The notes below the pieces were generated by a model that worked only from the letters and a program-made list of their open reading frames with translations, was not told the origin of the DNA and searched no databases. A stretch of DNA of 64,000 bases from the NCBI GenBank assembly GCA_947169265.1, contig CAMVPC010000001.1, positions 62,001 to 126,000 of the forward strand, written 5' to 3'. The translations under genes were made by a program, and so were the position numbers. Shown here piece after piece: positions 1-11,428 of this stretch. The stretch's first letter is position 1; the number at the start of each line of letters is the position of its first letter. This DNA is from an uncultured Prevotellaceae bacterium. Lineage in GTDB: Bacteria > Bacteroidota > Bacteroidia > Bacteroidales > Muribaculaceae.

Positions 1-944
1 TAGTGTTCAGGTCCCCGGGCGACAATGCGGTAAGTGCCGGCGGGTACCATCTTAAAGACGTAGAAGCCGTTGTAGAGCTCGCCGGTGTTACATTCGTCGA
101 GAGTGTTGCCGTCGAGGTCTTGCAGCAGCACGACGGCGTTGTTGAGCGAGAGTCGCTTGTCGTCGCCGAAACATTCGTAGGACACGTTGCGCAGCATGCG
201 GCTGTCGCGCAGCAGTCCGGCGATGGCTCCGTAGCCAAAGGTGTCGTCGTCGCGCCCGAAGTAGCTGTCGGCGCCACGCGAGAAGTTCCATCCCTCGAGC
301 CAGCAATAGTTGTCGTTGAGCAGGCGGTAGGTCTCGGGGATGTAGTCATGGAACGAACCTTCGTCGAGCATCGACACCACATTGTTGCCACGCAGCACGC
401 CCAGTCCCTGTGTGCCCCACTGCGGGTAGAAGGTCCAGTCGCCATAGATGGGGTAACGGTTGAGGGTCCAGTAGGTGGCTTCGTTCTTGATGAGCACGGC
501 TCCCAAGGTCTCGGCCAGGCGGTCGCTGCCGGCGACTACGGGTTGGCCTGAGTATCCGCGATAAATTCCCAGGGGGTAATTGCAACGGCTCTCGGTGCCG
601 GTGGCGTTGCTGTGGATGGAGTAGAAGATGTCGGCGCCGCTACTGTTGCTCAGTGCCGCGATGGTCGCCAGCTTGAGGTCGTCGTTTGTGGTGTTTCTTA
701 CGCGCGACATGGAGGTGGTGTAGCCCTTGGCCTTTAACATGTTGTTGAGGGCGAAGCCTTTCTTGAGGTTGCTGTTCGATTCCCAAAAACCGGCGGTGTC
801 GCCCTGCACAAAGGGGTAGACGACCACGTTGCGGTCGTCGGCGTCGTGTCCGCCATGACCGGGGTTGATATACACGTGTGGCATTACCGCGTGGGCGGTG
901 ATGGCGACCGCCGCGCTAACGAGAGCGAGAAATATCTTTTTCAT
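1..944 (-). CDS. N-acetylmuramoyl-L-alanine amidase (Amidase_3), C-terminus cut by window edge
   Basis: Secreted zinc amidase that would cleave the amide bond between N-acetylmuramic acid and the stem peptide of peptidoglycan. It reads in one frame from an ATG at 944 to the left edge without a stop, so the C-terminus is missing. Residues 1-19 are a signal peptide. The Amidase_3 zinc ligands are visible: H30 in NPGHGG, E55 in FWESN and H111 in YSIHSN. After the catalytic domain the chain continues into a beta-rich stretch (VVLLQDLDGNTL ... VPAGTYRIVARG) that resembles a carboxypeptidase-regulatory-like module. The gene for a TolB-like protein starts upstream and ends 19 bp before this one on the same strand, so the two are probably cotranscribed. 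Confidence 0.88.
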   Translation of the reverse strand, partial: MKKIFLALVSAAVAITAHAVMPHVYINPGHGGHDADDRNVVVYPFVQGDTAGFWESNSNLKKGFALNNMLKAKGYTTSMSRVRNTTNDDLKLATIAALSNSSGADIFYSIHSNATGTESRCNYPLGIYRGYSGQPVVAGSDRLAETLGAVLIKNEATYWTLNRYPIYGDWTFYPQWGTQGLGVLRGNNVVSMLDEGSFHDYIPETYRLLNDNYCWLEGWNFSRGADSYFGRDDDTFGYGAIAGLLRDSRMLRNVSYECFGDDKRLSLNNAVVLLQDLDGNTLDECNTGELYNGFYVFKMVPAGTYRIVARGPEH

Positions 945-963
945 CGTCGTGTCCTCCTTGTGT

Positions 964-1869
964 TTATTGGGTGATTTGGATTTTGAGCATCGTGAGCTTG
1001 CCGTCAATGGTGCTGTAAACCACGGTGCCGGCGGCTGCCGTGGGTTGCATCGTCATCGATGAGGGGGCCGTGAGGGCATGGCTGAAGGTGCCGTCGGCCT
1101 TGAGCAGCAGGATTTGCGACGAGGTGAACTGGTGGCCGTCGTCGGTGGCGTTTTGCACCACGAGGTATTCGTTGTCGAGCCATGCGGGCATCTCGTAGTG
1201 GCCCAGTGAGGCGAGCACGTTGCCGTTGAGGTCGGTGACAATCACGCCGCTCTCGGCCGCCACAAATGCCACTTTGTCGCCGTTGGGCGACAAGCTGGCC
1301 CACAGGTATCCGGCGTAGGACTCCACGGGGGAGTGGGCCGTGGTGACGCCGTCGCGGGTGATTATTAACTGAGAGCCTTTCGTGTAAACGCTTGTGCCGG
1401 TGTCTTTCACGCGGCCGCGGCTCTTGTGGGCCCCCAGAAACGCTGTGCCGCGGTTGCCCACCACCGCGCTCACGGCGCCATGTTGCGGCTCGAGCATAGC
1501 CTGCGCGCTGTGGGTGGCCAGGTCGTAGCTCATGGGCGTGCGGTAGATGAGGTGGTCGTCGGCGCGGCGCGCGGTGACGAAGCACACCCGGTCGTTGCCC
1601 GCCCATCGCGCGTCGAAGCCAGCACCCGGCTCTTCGCTCAGTGTGGTCACGGTGTGACTATTGAGGTCGAGCATGCGCAACCCGCGCGTGTCGGCGTCGC
1701 TGAAGAGAAGTTTCGTGGCGTCGGGACTGAGGCGCGGGTAGCAGGCCTCGCCCTCGATGCCGTCGCTCAACCGTGTCTGACTGACCACGGTCACATGCTG
1801 TGCCATCGCGGTGAGGGCGCAGCATCCACTCAAGAGTGGCAAAATCATTAGTTTTAGTAATGTTTTCAT
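964..1869 (-). CDS. Exported TolB-like beta-propeller (PD40) protein
   Basis: About 301 aa with a hydrophobic N-terminal export signal (MKTLLKLMILPLLSGCC). Its cysteines leave open whether it is a lipoprotein or is cleaved at TAMAQ. The body carries WD40-like PD40 motifs (YPRLSPDATKLLFSD, ASLSPNGDKVAFVA) typical of TolB-type propellers, which usually bind protein or sugar partners in the periplasm. The start at 1869 is preferred over the ATG at 1914 because the likely -7 promoter box lies at 1912-1919, so transcription begins downstream of 1914. It is the first gene of a short operon with the amidase. No catalytic function can be inferred. Confidence 0.7.
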   Translation of the reverse strand: MKTLLKLMILPLLSGCCALTAMAQHVTVVSQTRLSDGIEGEACYPRLSPDATKLLFSDADTRGLRMLDLNSHTVTTLSEEPGAGFDARWAGNDRVCFVTARRADDHLIYRTPMSYDLATHSAQAMLEPQHGAVSAVVGNRGTAFLGAHKSRGRVKDTGTSVYTKGSQLIITRDGVTTAHSPVESYAGYLWASLSPNGDKVAFVAAESGVIVTDLNGNVLASLGHYEMPAWLDNEYLVVQNATDDGHQFTSSQILLLKADGTFSHALTAPSSMTMQPTAAAGTVVYSTIDGKLTMLKIQITQ

Positions 1870-1911
1870 CATCAAAAGGGGTATAATGAGTTTTGTGTAT
1901 AATCCAAATGA

Positions 1912-1919
1912 CAAAGATA
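1912..1919 (-). promoter_or_regulatory. Bacteroidetes -7 box for the TolB-like/amidase operon
   Basis: TATCTTTG on the minus strand matches the Bacteroidetes -7 consensus TAnnTTTG, with about 35-40 bases from the expected transcription start to the chosen ATG at 1869. A well-spaced -33 TTTG is not evident, so support is the -7 box only. Confidence 0.5.
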
Positions 1920-2235
1920 GTGATAAAATGTGAATAATCGTCTAAAAATCAAAAAAAGTTTTCTTTTCACAGCTTAGGGCTATTAAAGTTAATAACTTTA
2001 TAATGAAAGAGAATGCTCTAAAGTGAGCGGAAGGTTTGCGATAATGCGTGAGGTGTTTGAGCTGTTTATTGAGCTATAAATAGGCACATAAAAGTTATTA
2101 AATATTAACAGTGATTGAAATGTGGTAATGCGGACCAAGGAGATGTCGCCATGCTTCGCGAAATGAGCATCGGCCATGCGGACATAATTTTTCAAAATAA
2201 GTGCGGCAAAGGGTTCGCCACTCGAGAATTTTTAT
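1920..2235. other. Divergent intergenic region, no gene seen
   Basis: About 315 bp between a leftward and a rightward gene. It is AT-rich near the TolB-like gene. Short open frames here lack codon character or homology that I recognise. The stretch around 2130-2195 contains a loose repeat of the word ATGCGGAC. I see no RNA gene or convincing operator. Confidence 0.5.
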
Positions 2236-2243
2236 TACCTTTG
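2236..2243 (+). promoter_or_regulatory. -7 box upstream of the nitroreductase gene
   Basis: TACCTTTG matches TAnnTTTG and lies 27 bp upstream of the ATG at 2271. It rules out the in-frame ATG at 2115, which would precede transcription. Confidence 0.55.
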
Positions 2244-2270
2244 CATGACTATCACATTATTAAAAAAGAT

Positions 2271-2867
2271 ATGAAACTAAAAATTATGTTCGCAACAATC
2301 GCGGCGGCCGCGGCGCTAAGCCTTCAGGCCGAGGTGCTTCCCGCGCCGCAAACGACGGGCGGCAAGCCCATGATGCAAATGATGAAAGAGCGCATGACGC
2401 AGCGCGATATCGACCCGTCGCAAGCCGTCAGCAAGCAAGACTTGAGCAATATCCTGTGGGCGGCATGGGGCATCACCCACGACGGCAAGCACACCGTGGC
2501 GACGGCCATGAACCGCCAGGAGCTGGTGCTCTATGTGGTCACACCCACCGAGGTGAGCCGCTATAACCCCGAAGCGCACACACTCACCGTGGTCAACGAA
2601 GGCGACTTCCGTGAGGCTGCCGGTAGCCAAGACTTTGCACGCACGGCGCCACTCAACATCGTGCTGGCCGTTGACACTGCCAAGCAAGATAAGGTGGAGT
2701 TCCAGGCCTATACCGCCGGAGCCGCGTCGCAGAACATTTACCTCTATTGTGCCCAGGCCGGCCTGAAGAGTGTGCTGCGCGCCATGTTTGACCGCGTGGA
2801 GTTGCCCAAGGCACTCAAGTTGCCGGCTAACGAACGTATCCTCTTTGTCCAAACCATAGGTCACTAA
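2271..2867 (+). CDS. Nitroreductase-family (SagB-type) exported oxidoreductase
   Basis: 198 aa with a signal peptide (MKLKIMFATIAAAAALSLQA) followed by a compact nitroreductase fold. The order of motifs LPAPQTTGGKPMMQMMKER, LSNILWAAWGITH, ATAMNRQELVLYVV, FARTAPLNIVLAVD and ASQNIYLYCAQAGL is that of SagB/ThcOx-like FMN-dependent nitroreductases. The family binds FMN as a dimer and oxidises varied substrates; the substrate here is unknown. The start is set by the -7 box at 2236-2243. A DUF5715 lipoprotein gene follows after 23 bp on the same strand and is probably in the same operon. Confidence 0.8.
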   Translation: MKLKIMFATIAAAAALSLQAEVLPAPQTTGGKPMMQMMKERMTQRDIDPSQAVSKQDLSNILWAAWGITHDGKHTVATAMNRQELVLYVVTPTEVSRYNPEAHTLTVVNEGDFREAAGSQDFARTAPLNIVLAVDTAKQDKVEFQAYTAGAASQNIYLYCAQAGLKSVLRAMFDRVELPKALKLPANERILFVQTIGH

Positions 2868-2890
2868 TCGCACACGGTGAAGAAAGCGTC

Positions 2891-3628
2891 ATGAAACGAA
2901 CCGCATTGCTCCTGCTTGCCCTTGTCGCGTTGCTGGCGGCATGCGGAGGACGGCAACAAGAGCCGCCAGGCCGCATCGTCAAGCTCAACATGGACAGCAC
3001 CGGCTCGCGGCCGCCCACGGCCACGCCGGTGTCGCGTGCCCATGCTCCCGCCAACGCGGCTGTCAACACCATCCCCACGATGCGCTTCCCGGCACCCTTC
3101 AAGGTACTGTTCAGCGACAGTAACGAGGTGCACTTGCAGGCAGCCGTGGTCAACGGTTTCGGGCACCCCATCAGCGACTACCGCAGCGCTTACCACTTGA
3201 GCCAGCCCATTGTCAAGGTGGAGACGTGCGACGCTTATCTCGTCGACACATTGTCCCACTCGATGCCGTACCTCGTGCCCAAGGCGCAAAAGCTGCTCGA
3301 AGAGATAGGGTATGCCTTTAGCGACACCATCCGTGCGCGTTGCCGCGGCAACTACCGCATTCGTGTCACGAGCCTCACGCGCAGCGACTACAGCGCCTCG
3401 CGCCTGCAACGCCGCAACCGCAACGCCAGCGACAATTCGTGTCACCGCTACGGCACCACGTTCGACATCAGTTGGTCCAAATTTGACAACCGCGACCCGA
3501 GCTACACGTTGAGCGAGGAAAGTCTCAAGAACGTGCTGGGCGAGGTGCTTTACAAACTACACGAACAGGGTCGGTGCTACGTGATGTACGAACGCAAGCA
3601 AAGTTGTTTCCACATAACTGTGCGATAA
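2891..3628 (+). CDS. DUF5715 family lipoprotein, M15-peptidase-like
   Basis: 245 aa with a lipobox (LLALVALLAAC) predicting a lipid-anchored envelope protein. The C-terminal half resembles the DUF5715 family. It carries a pattern like the zinc site of M15 D,D-carboxypeptidases: H185 and D192 in the CHRYGTTFD segment and H241 in FHITV, after the SLTRSDY-type strand. This is consistent with a peptidoglycan peptidase role, although catalytic activity is inferred. The N-terminal 60 residues after the lipobox are a low-complexity linker rich in Pro, Thr and Ala. Confidence 0.7.
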   Translation: MKRTALLLLALVALLAACGGRQQEPPGRIVKLNMDSTGSRPPTATPVSRAHAPANAAVNTIPTMRFPAPFKVLFSDSNEVHLQAAVVNGFGHPISDYRSAYHLSQPIVKVETCDAYLVDTLSHSMPYLVPKAQKLLEEIGYAFSDTIRARCRGNYRIRVTSLTRSDYSASRLQRRNRNASDNSCHRYGTTFDISWSKFDNRDPSYTLSEESLKNVLGEVLYKLHEQGRCYVMYERKQSCFHITVR

Positions 3629-3672
3629 CCCCCTTCCCCCTTTGAAACAAACTCATTTATTCATTCACAATA

Positions 3673-4401
3673 ATGACTATTCAAAACGCAATCGAGAACT
3701 ATTACAAGTTCACCGGAGCCAAGAGCTTCCACCTCACTACTGCCCTCGTCGACATGGACGGCGTGCTCTATGATTCAATGAAAAATCACACCCGCGCCTG
3801 GGTGAAACTCATGAAAAAGAACGGAATCAAGTGCACACGCGACGAATTTTACCTCTATGAGGGAATGACCGGCAGTGACATTATCAAGATGAAATTCAAG
3901 AACGGTGCCGGCAAAAACATCACCGACGACGAGGCTGCCGCCCTCTACAAAGTGAAAAGCCGCTACTTCAGCGAGCTGGGCGAGCCCGAATTGATTCCCG
4001 GCACGTTGCAGCTGTTGCAGGCATTGCGTCAGGCCGACGTCAAGTGTGTCCTTGTCACCGGTTCGGGCCAGCAGTCCATCTTCGACCGCATCAACAACGA
4101 CTATCCCGACATTTTCGCGGCACGCATTACCAGCGCCGACATCAAGCGCGGCAAGCCCAACCCCGAGCCTTACCTCAAGGGCATGGCGGCCGCCGGTGCG
4201 CGCGGCAACGAGTGCCTCGTGGTTGAGAACGCGCCGCTGGGTGTGCAGGCGGGTCACACGGCCGGTTGCTTCACGGTGGGTGTCACCACGGGTCCCATCA
4301 CCGAGAAGGAGCTGTATAAGGCCGGTGCCGACCTCGTGTTCAAAACCATGGACGAATTCACGGCCGCGCTTCCCGAGCTGCTCGCCGCGCTCCAATCGTG
4401 A
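3673..4401 (+). CDS. HAD-superfamily phosphatase / beta-phosphoglucomutase-like
   Basis: 242 aa cytoplasmic HAD hydrolase. Motif I is VDMDGVLYD with nucleophile D27 and acid/base D29. Motif II is the VLVTGSG strand, motif III lies in KRGKPNPEPYL, and the acidic motif IV is in VVENAPLGVQAG. A helical cap follows motif I, as in the PGMB/phosphoglycolate phosphatase subgroup. The substrate cannot be told from sequence. It lies 46 bp upstream of valS on the same strand; the spacer contains a repeated GTGAACTGACAA word. Confidence 0.85.
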   Translation: MTIQNAIENYYKFTGAKSFHLTTALVDMDGVLYDSMKNHTRAWVKLMKKNGIKCTRDEFYLYEGMTGSDIIKMKFKNGAGKNITDDEAAALYKVKSRYFSELGEPELIPGTLQLLQALRQADVKCVLVTGSGQQSIFDRINNDYPDIFAARITSADIKRGKPNPEPYLKGMAAAGARGNECLVVENAPLGVQAGHTAGCFTVGVTTGPITEKELYKAGADLVFKTMDEFTAALPELLAALQS

Positions 4402-4447
4402 ACTGACAATCGTGAACTGACAAAAATAGCTAAACATATCATCAACA

Positions 4448-7150
<2,703 letters not shown>

Positions 7151-7176
7151 AATAACCTTATAACCGAATTGAAACA

Positions 7177-9294
7177 ATGAAACTTAGAACCGCACTGATG
7201 ATTGGAGCAGCTTGTGTTTCGCTCACCACTTTCGCCGCTAAAAAGAACACGGCAACCGGTGGCAACCCCTTCTTGAGCGAATATAAAACTAAGTATGAGA
7301 TTCCGCCGTTCGACAAAATCAAGATTTCCCACTATATGCCCGCTGTTGAGGCCGGCATCAAGGAACAGAACGATGAAATCGCCGCCATCGTGGCCAATCC
7401 CGCCAAGCCCGACTTTGACAACACCGTGCTCGCCCTCGACAACAGCGGCAACACGCTGGGCAAGGTGACCTATGTGTTCCTCGCTTTGAGCGAGAGCGAC
7501 GCTACCGACGAGATGCAGGAGTTGGCAAAGAAAGTGTCGCCCATGCTCACGGCGCAAAACGACGAGATTTATATGAACGCGGCGCTCTTCGAGCGCATCA
7601 AGGCCGTGCACGACAATGCCGACGCGCTGGGTCTCGACGCGGCGCAAAAACGCTTGACCGAGAAGTACTACAAGCGCTTTGTGCGCAATGGCGCGCTGCT
7701 CTCGCCGGCCGACAAGGATAAGCTCAAAGAACTCAACCGCCGCGAGGCCGAGTTGGAGCTGTCGTTTGCCAATAATGTGATGCACGAGATGAGCAACAAC
7801 GTCATCTATGTCACCGACAAGAACCGCCTCGCGGGTCTCTCGCAAGCCACCATCGACGATGCCGCCGCCCTTGCCGCCAAGAAGGGACACACCGGATGGG
7901 CCTTCACCGCCACGGGCGCCACGCGACTTGCCGTGCTCGGTGGCGCCGACGACCGTGCCCTGCGCGAGGAGATGTACAAGCTCTACACCAACACCGCCAG
8001 CCGTGGCGATGAATGGGACAACAGCAAGAACATCAACGCCATTATCCAGCTGCGCCAGCAAAAGGCCAAGTTGCTGGGATTCGAGACCTTCGCCGACTAT
8101 GCCGTCGACCCCGTCATGGCCCACAAGGTGGAGGCTGCCGAAGACCTGCTGATGCAAATCTGGCGTCCGGCTATCGCCAAGGTGGCCGAGGAAGTGGCCG
8201 ACATGCAAAACTATGCCGACCGGCATCACGCCGGCATCACCATCGAGCCGTGGGACTACTATTATTATGCCGAGAAAGTCAAGGCCGAGAAGTTCAACTT
8301 CAGCGAAGATCAGGTGCGTCCCTATTTCGAGCTTAACAGCGTGGTGAAAAACGGCATCTTCTATGCCGCCAATAAGCTCTACGGCATCACCTTCACCGAG
8401 ATGAAAGACGCGCCCAAGTATAATCCCGAGGTCACCGTCTATGATGTCAAGGACGAAAAAGGAAACCACGTGGCCGTGTTCATGACCGACTATTATCCCC
8501 GCGCCATCAAGGCTCAAGGCGCCTGGATGAGCGAGATGAACGCCGAGTATAACTACAAGGGTAAGAGTGTGAGGCCCATTATCTTTAATGTGGCAAGCCT
8601 CACGCCGCCCACCAAGGACGCTCCCTCGCTGCTGAGCATGGACGAGGTGGAGACCGTGTTCCACGAGTTTGGCCATGCCCTCCACGGTATGCTCACGCGC
8701 GCCCCGTTCCACGGCCTGGAAGGTACCAACGTGGACCGCGACCTGGTGGAGATGCCGTCGCAAATCAACGAGCACTGGGCGCTTGTCCCCGAGGTGCTCA
8801 AGAACTACGCGCGCCACTACAAGACCGGTGAGGTCATTCCGCAAGAACTCATCGACAAACTCATCAAGAGCCACAAGTTCAATCAAGGCTTCATGACCAC
8901 CGAACTGGTGGGCGCCGCGTTGCTCGACATCGAGTGGCACAAGCTCAACTGGTGCAAGGACGTGGATGTCAAGGCCTTCGAGCAAAGCGTGAAAAAACGC
9001 CTGCGCATGCCTCGCGAGGTGGAGTTCCGCTATCGTAGCCCCTATTTCAAGCACATCTTCGACAACGACCAGTATAGCTGCGGCTATTATACCTACCTGT
9101 GGTCGCAGGTGCTTGAGACCGACGGCTGGGAGCGCTTTGCCGAGGAAGGCCCGTTCAACAAGGCCGTGGCCGACGACTACCGCAAGTATATCCTCGAGGC
9201 CGGTGACGCCGAGGATGCTATGAAGGCTTACGTCAAGTTCCGTGGTAAAGAACCCGATGCCGACGCGTTGCTACGCTATCGCGGCTTGAAATAA
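7177..9294 (+). CDS. Exported M3-family metallopeptidase (dipeptidyl carboxypeptidase-like)
   Basis: 705 aa with a signal peptide ending near TTFAA. It carries the M3 thermolysin-like zinc motif HEFGH at 496-500 and the third ligand E525 in the VEMPSQ segment, plus the C-terminal YSCGYYTYLWSQVL region characteristic of oligopeptidase A/Dcp. The likely role is processing of short peptides in the periplasm. The gene lies 26 bp after valS and 16 bp before a BspA-type gene on the same strand. Confidence 0.92.
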   Translation: MKLRTALMIGAACVSLTTFAAKKNTATGGNPFLSEYKTKYEIPPFDKIKISHYMPAVEAGIKEQNDEIAAIVANPAKPDFDNTVLALDNSGNTLGKVTYVFLALSESDATDEMQELAKKVSPMLTAQNDEIYMNAALFERIKAVHDNADALGLDAAQKRLTEKYYKRFVRNGALLSPADKDKLKELNRREAELELSFANNVMHEMSNNVIYVTDKNRLAGLSQATIDDAAALAAKKGHTGWAFTATGATRLAVLGGADDRALREEMYKLYTNTASRGDEWDNSKNINAIIQLRQQKAKLLGFETFADYAVDPVMAHKVEAAEDLLMQIWRPAIAKVAEEVADMQNYADRHHAGITIEPWDYYYYAEKVKAEKFNFSEDQVRPYFELNSVVKNGIFYAANKLYGITFTEMKDAPKYNPEVTVYDVKDEKGNHVAVFMTDYYPRAIKAQGAWMSEMNAEYNYKGKSVRPIIFNVASLTPPTKDAPSLLSMDEVETVFHEFGHALHGMLTRAPFHGLEGTNVDRDLVEMPSQINEHWALVPEVLKNYARHYKTGEVIPQELIDKLIKSHKFNQGFMTTELVGAALLDIEWHKLNWCKDVDVKAFEQSVKKRLRMPREVEFRYRSPYFKHIFDNDQYSCGYYTYLWSQVLETDGWERFAEEGPFNKAVADDYRKYILEAGDAEDAMKAYVKFRGKEPDADALLRYRGLK

Positions 9295-9310
9295 ACATCG
9301 CTGAATCGCT

Positions 9311-10492
9311 GTGATGAAACTGAGAAACGTCTTACCGATTATCGCCATCGCTCTCGCGGGCGGCGCCGCGGCGCAAACCTTCGAGAGCAATGGCGTGCGG
9401 TTTGCCGTCGAGGGCCCCGGCGAGGTGGCCGTGGTGGAACGTCACATTGACGGCTATAATGCCTATCGCGGCGTTGTCATCCTGCCTGAGCGCGTGTTTT
9501 TCGACGGCGAAAACTATGCCGTGACGGCCATCGCCCCCGAGGCGTTCGCCCATAGCGCGGTCACCCACGTCGCCATCCCCAACAGTGTCGTGCGACTGGG
9601 CGAGGCGGCCTTTGCCGGTGCCGGCGACCTGGTGGGCGTGACGTTGCCCCTGGGTCTCAAGGAGGTGCCCGACTATTGTTTTGCGGGCACGGGCCTCGAG
9701 AGTGTCGCTATCCCCGAAGGCGTGGAAGCACTGGGCGACGGCGCCTTTGAGAGCTGCGACCTGCTGCACACGGTGTTCCTGCCGTCAACGCTACGGTTTA
9801 TTGACCACGGCACATTTGACTTTTGCCACACGTTGGCCGAAGTGTATTGCGCCGCGCCCGAGCCCCCGCTGGCCATCGAGGACGACACGTTTGCCCGCCT
9901 GGGCGGCATCGACCTTGTGGTGGCCGACGACGAGGTGGCCGACCGCTATAACGACGACGCCGTGTGGGGCAACCGCGACCACTTTACCGTCTATTCGGGA
10001 GCGCCTTTCGCCACTTCGCTGCTACCCGGTGCCGAGGATTACCGGCAAGACTGGCAACGCGTTGAAATGCGCAAGCCGCTCGACGAGTTTCTCGCTTTCA
10101 AAATCTATAACGAGGCCGACGAGCTGGTGGCTGTCACGGCGGCCTCGTCGTTCTACCTGCCAGCCACCGACCACGACGCCGCTTTCACCATCGTGCCCAC
10201 CACGCTCATCGACGATGCCGACCCTATCACCTTTGTCGTACCTTCCACTACCGGGCTCGACGCCGTCGACGACGAAACCGTCGAGCAACGCATGGTGTGG
10301 CAAACGGCACGCGTGTGGGCCAGCGACGGACTCATCCATGTGAGCGGAAACCACTATGGCGAGTGGGTCAACGTGTTTGATCTCAATGGCACGTTGCGTT
10401 ACCACCGCCAGAGCTTCAACGACGACATCCCGGGCCTGCGCGGTGTCTATATCGTGGTGGTCGGGCGATATGCCACAAAAATCAGGGTCTGA
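9311..10492 (+). CDS. BspA-type leucine-rich-repeat protein with T9SS type A-like tail
   Basis: 393 aa, signal peptide MMKLRNVLPIIAIALAGGAAA. Residues of about 60-190 hold LRR_5 repeats (YAVTAIAPEAFAHS, VTHVAIPNSVVRLGEAAFAG, LESVAIPEGVEALGDGAFES). The end (VNVFDLNGTLRYH ... GLRGVYIVVVGRYATKIRV) has the strand pattern of a Por/T9SS type A C-terminal sorting domain, suggesting secretion to the cell surface through the type 9 system. BspA-type repeats commonly mediate adhesion. It is shorter than the other LRR proteins of the window and lacks a dockerin. Confidence 0.8.
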   Translation: MMKLRNVLPIIAIALAGGAAAQTFESNGVRFAVEGPGEVAVVERHIDGYNAYRGVVILPERVFFDGENYAVTAIAPEAFAHSAVTHVAIPNSVVRLGEAAFAGAGDLVGVTLPLGLKEVPDYCFAGTGLESVAIPEGVEALGDGAFESCDLLHTVFLPSTLRFIDHGTFDFCHTLAEVYCAAPEPPLAIEDDTFARLGGIDLVVADDEVADRYNDDAVWGNRDHFTVYSGAPFATSLLPGAEDYRQDWQRVEMRKPLDEFLAFKIYNEADELVAVTAASSFYLPATDHDAAFTIVPTTLIDDADPITFVVPSTTGLDAVDDETVEQRMVWQTARVWASDGLIHVSGNHYGEWVNVFDLNGTLRYHRQSFNDDIPGLRGVYIVVVGRYATKIRV

Positions 10493-10504
10493 TTTTAGAT
10501 TTTA

Positions 10505-10538
10505 CCTGTCACTTAATACTCAACACTCAACACAATCG
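10505..10538 (+). repeat. Leader word repeat (CACTTAATACTCAACACT type) before mazG
   Basis: Short imperfect repetitions of ACTTAA/CTCAACACT end immediately before the mazG ATG at 10539. Similar words occur before the genes starting at 46503 (minus strand) and 50915 (plus strand), always in the sense orientation. Confidence 0.45.
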
Positions 10539-11336
10539 ATGCCGAATCATAGCAAGGAACAGAAACTCGCCGCTTTCGGGCGGTTGCTCGATATTCTTGA
10601 CACACTGCGCGCGAAGTGTCCGTGGGACAGCGTGCAAACCAATGAGAGCTTGCGCCCTAACACTATTGAGGAGACTATGGAGCTGGCGCAGGCCATCATC
10701 GAGAATGATGACCACAAGATAGCTAAAGAGTTGGGCGATGTGTTGCTACATGTCGTCTTTTACGCCAAGATTGGCGACGAGAAGGGACAGTTTGACATCG
10801 CCGACGTGTGTGACGCTTTGTGCGAGAAACTTGTCTTCCGCCACCCGCACATTTATGGCGACTCGTCGGCTTCGAACAGCGGCGAGGTGTTACAGCAATG
10901 GGAACAAATAAAAATGCGCGAAAAGGACGGTAACAAAACCGTCTTGGGCGGTGTGCCCACCTCGTTGCCCTCGCTCATCAAGGCTGAGCGCATTCAGGAG
11001 AAAGTGGCCAATGTGGGCTTCGACTGGGAGCGGCGTGAGGACGTGTGGGACAAGGTGCGCGAAGAGATGGGCGAGGTGGAGCGCGAACTCGTCGACGGCC
11101 ACGAGGTGGACCGCGAGAAAGAGTTTGGCGATTTGCTTTTTGCCATTGTCAACGCCGCCCGCCTCTACGGGGTGCGCCCCGATAATGCCCTCGAGCGCAC
11201 CAACCGCAAGTTCATGGCGCGCTTCGACCACATTGAGCGCCGCGCCCGCGAGCAGGGCCTCAAACTCAACGAAATGACACTCGCCCAAATGGACGCCCTA
11301 TGGGACGAGGCCAAGCGCCTGCATCTGGGAGAATAA
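10539..11336 (+). CDS. mazG: Nucleoside triphosphate pyrophosphohydrolase MazG
   Basis: 265 aa, the length expected for full MazG. It hydrolyses (d)NTPs to monophosphate and pyrophosphate and tempers the stringent response or sanitises nucleotides. The duplicated MazG fold is visible: the first half has the ...CPWD... entry and the EETMELAQAI ... KELGDVLLHVVF metal-binding helices, and the second half has EEMGEVERELVDG ... KEFGDLLFAIVN. The open frame extends upstream into the BspA coding region, but the ATG at 10539 gives the canonical start MPNHSKEQKL and follows a leader-type repeat. Confidence 0.95.
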   Translation: MPNHSKEQKLAAFGRLLDILDTLRAKCPWDSVQTNESLRPNTIEETMELAQAIIENDDHKIAKELGDVLLHVVFYAKIGDEKGQFDIADVCDALCEKLVFRHPHIYGDSSASNSGEVLQQWEQIKMREKDGNKTVLGGVPTSLPSLIKAERIQEKVANVGFDWERREDVWDKVREEMGEVERELVDGHEVDREKEFGDLLFAIVNAARLYGVRPDNALERTNRKFMARFDHIERRAREQGLKLNEMTLAQMDALWDEAKRLHLGE

Positions 11337-11428
11337 AAAACTTGAATAGTTCAATACATTTCTAAATACACCTATTTAATAACGACGCATTTGCAACATG
11401 AAAAAAATGGTTTATTTCTCAAAAAAGG

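Noticed and set aside
2115..2270. 52-residue N-terminal extension of the nitroreductase
   Set aside because: The -7 promoter box at 2236-2243 is inside it, and the following ATG starts a normal signal peptide.
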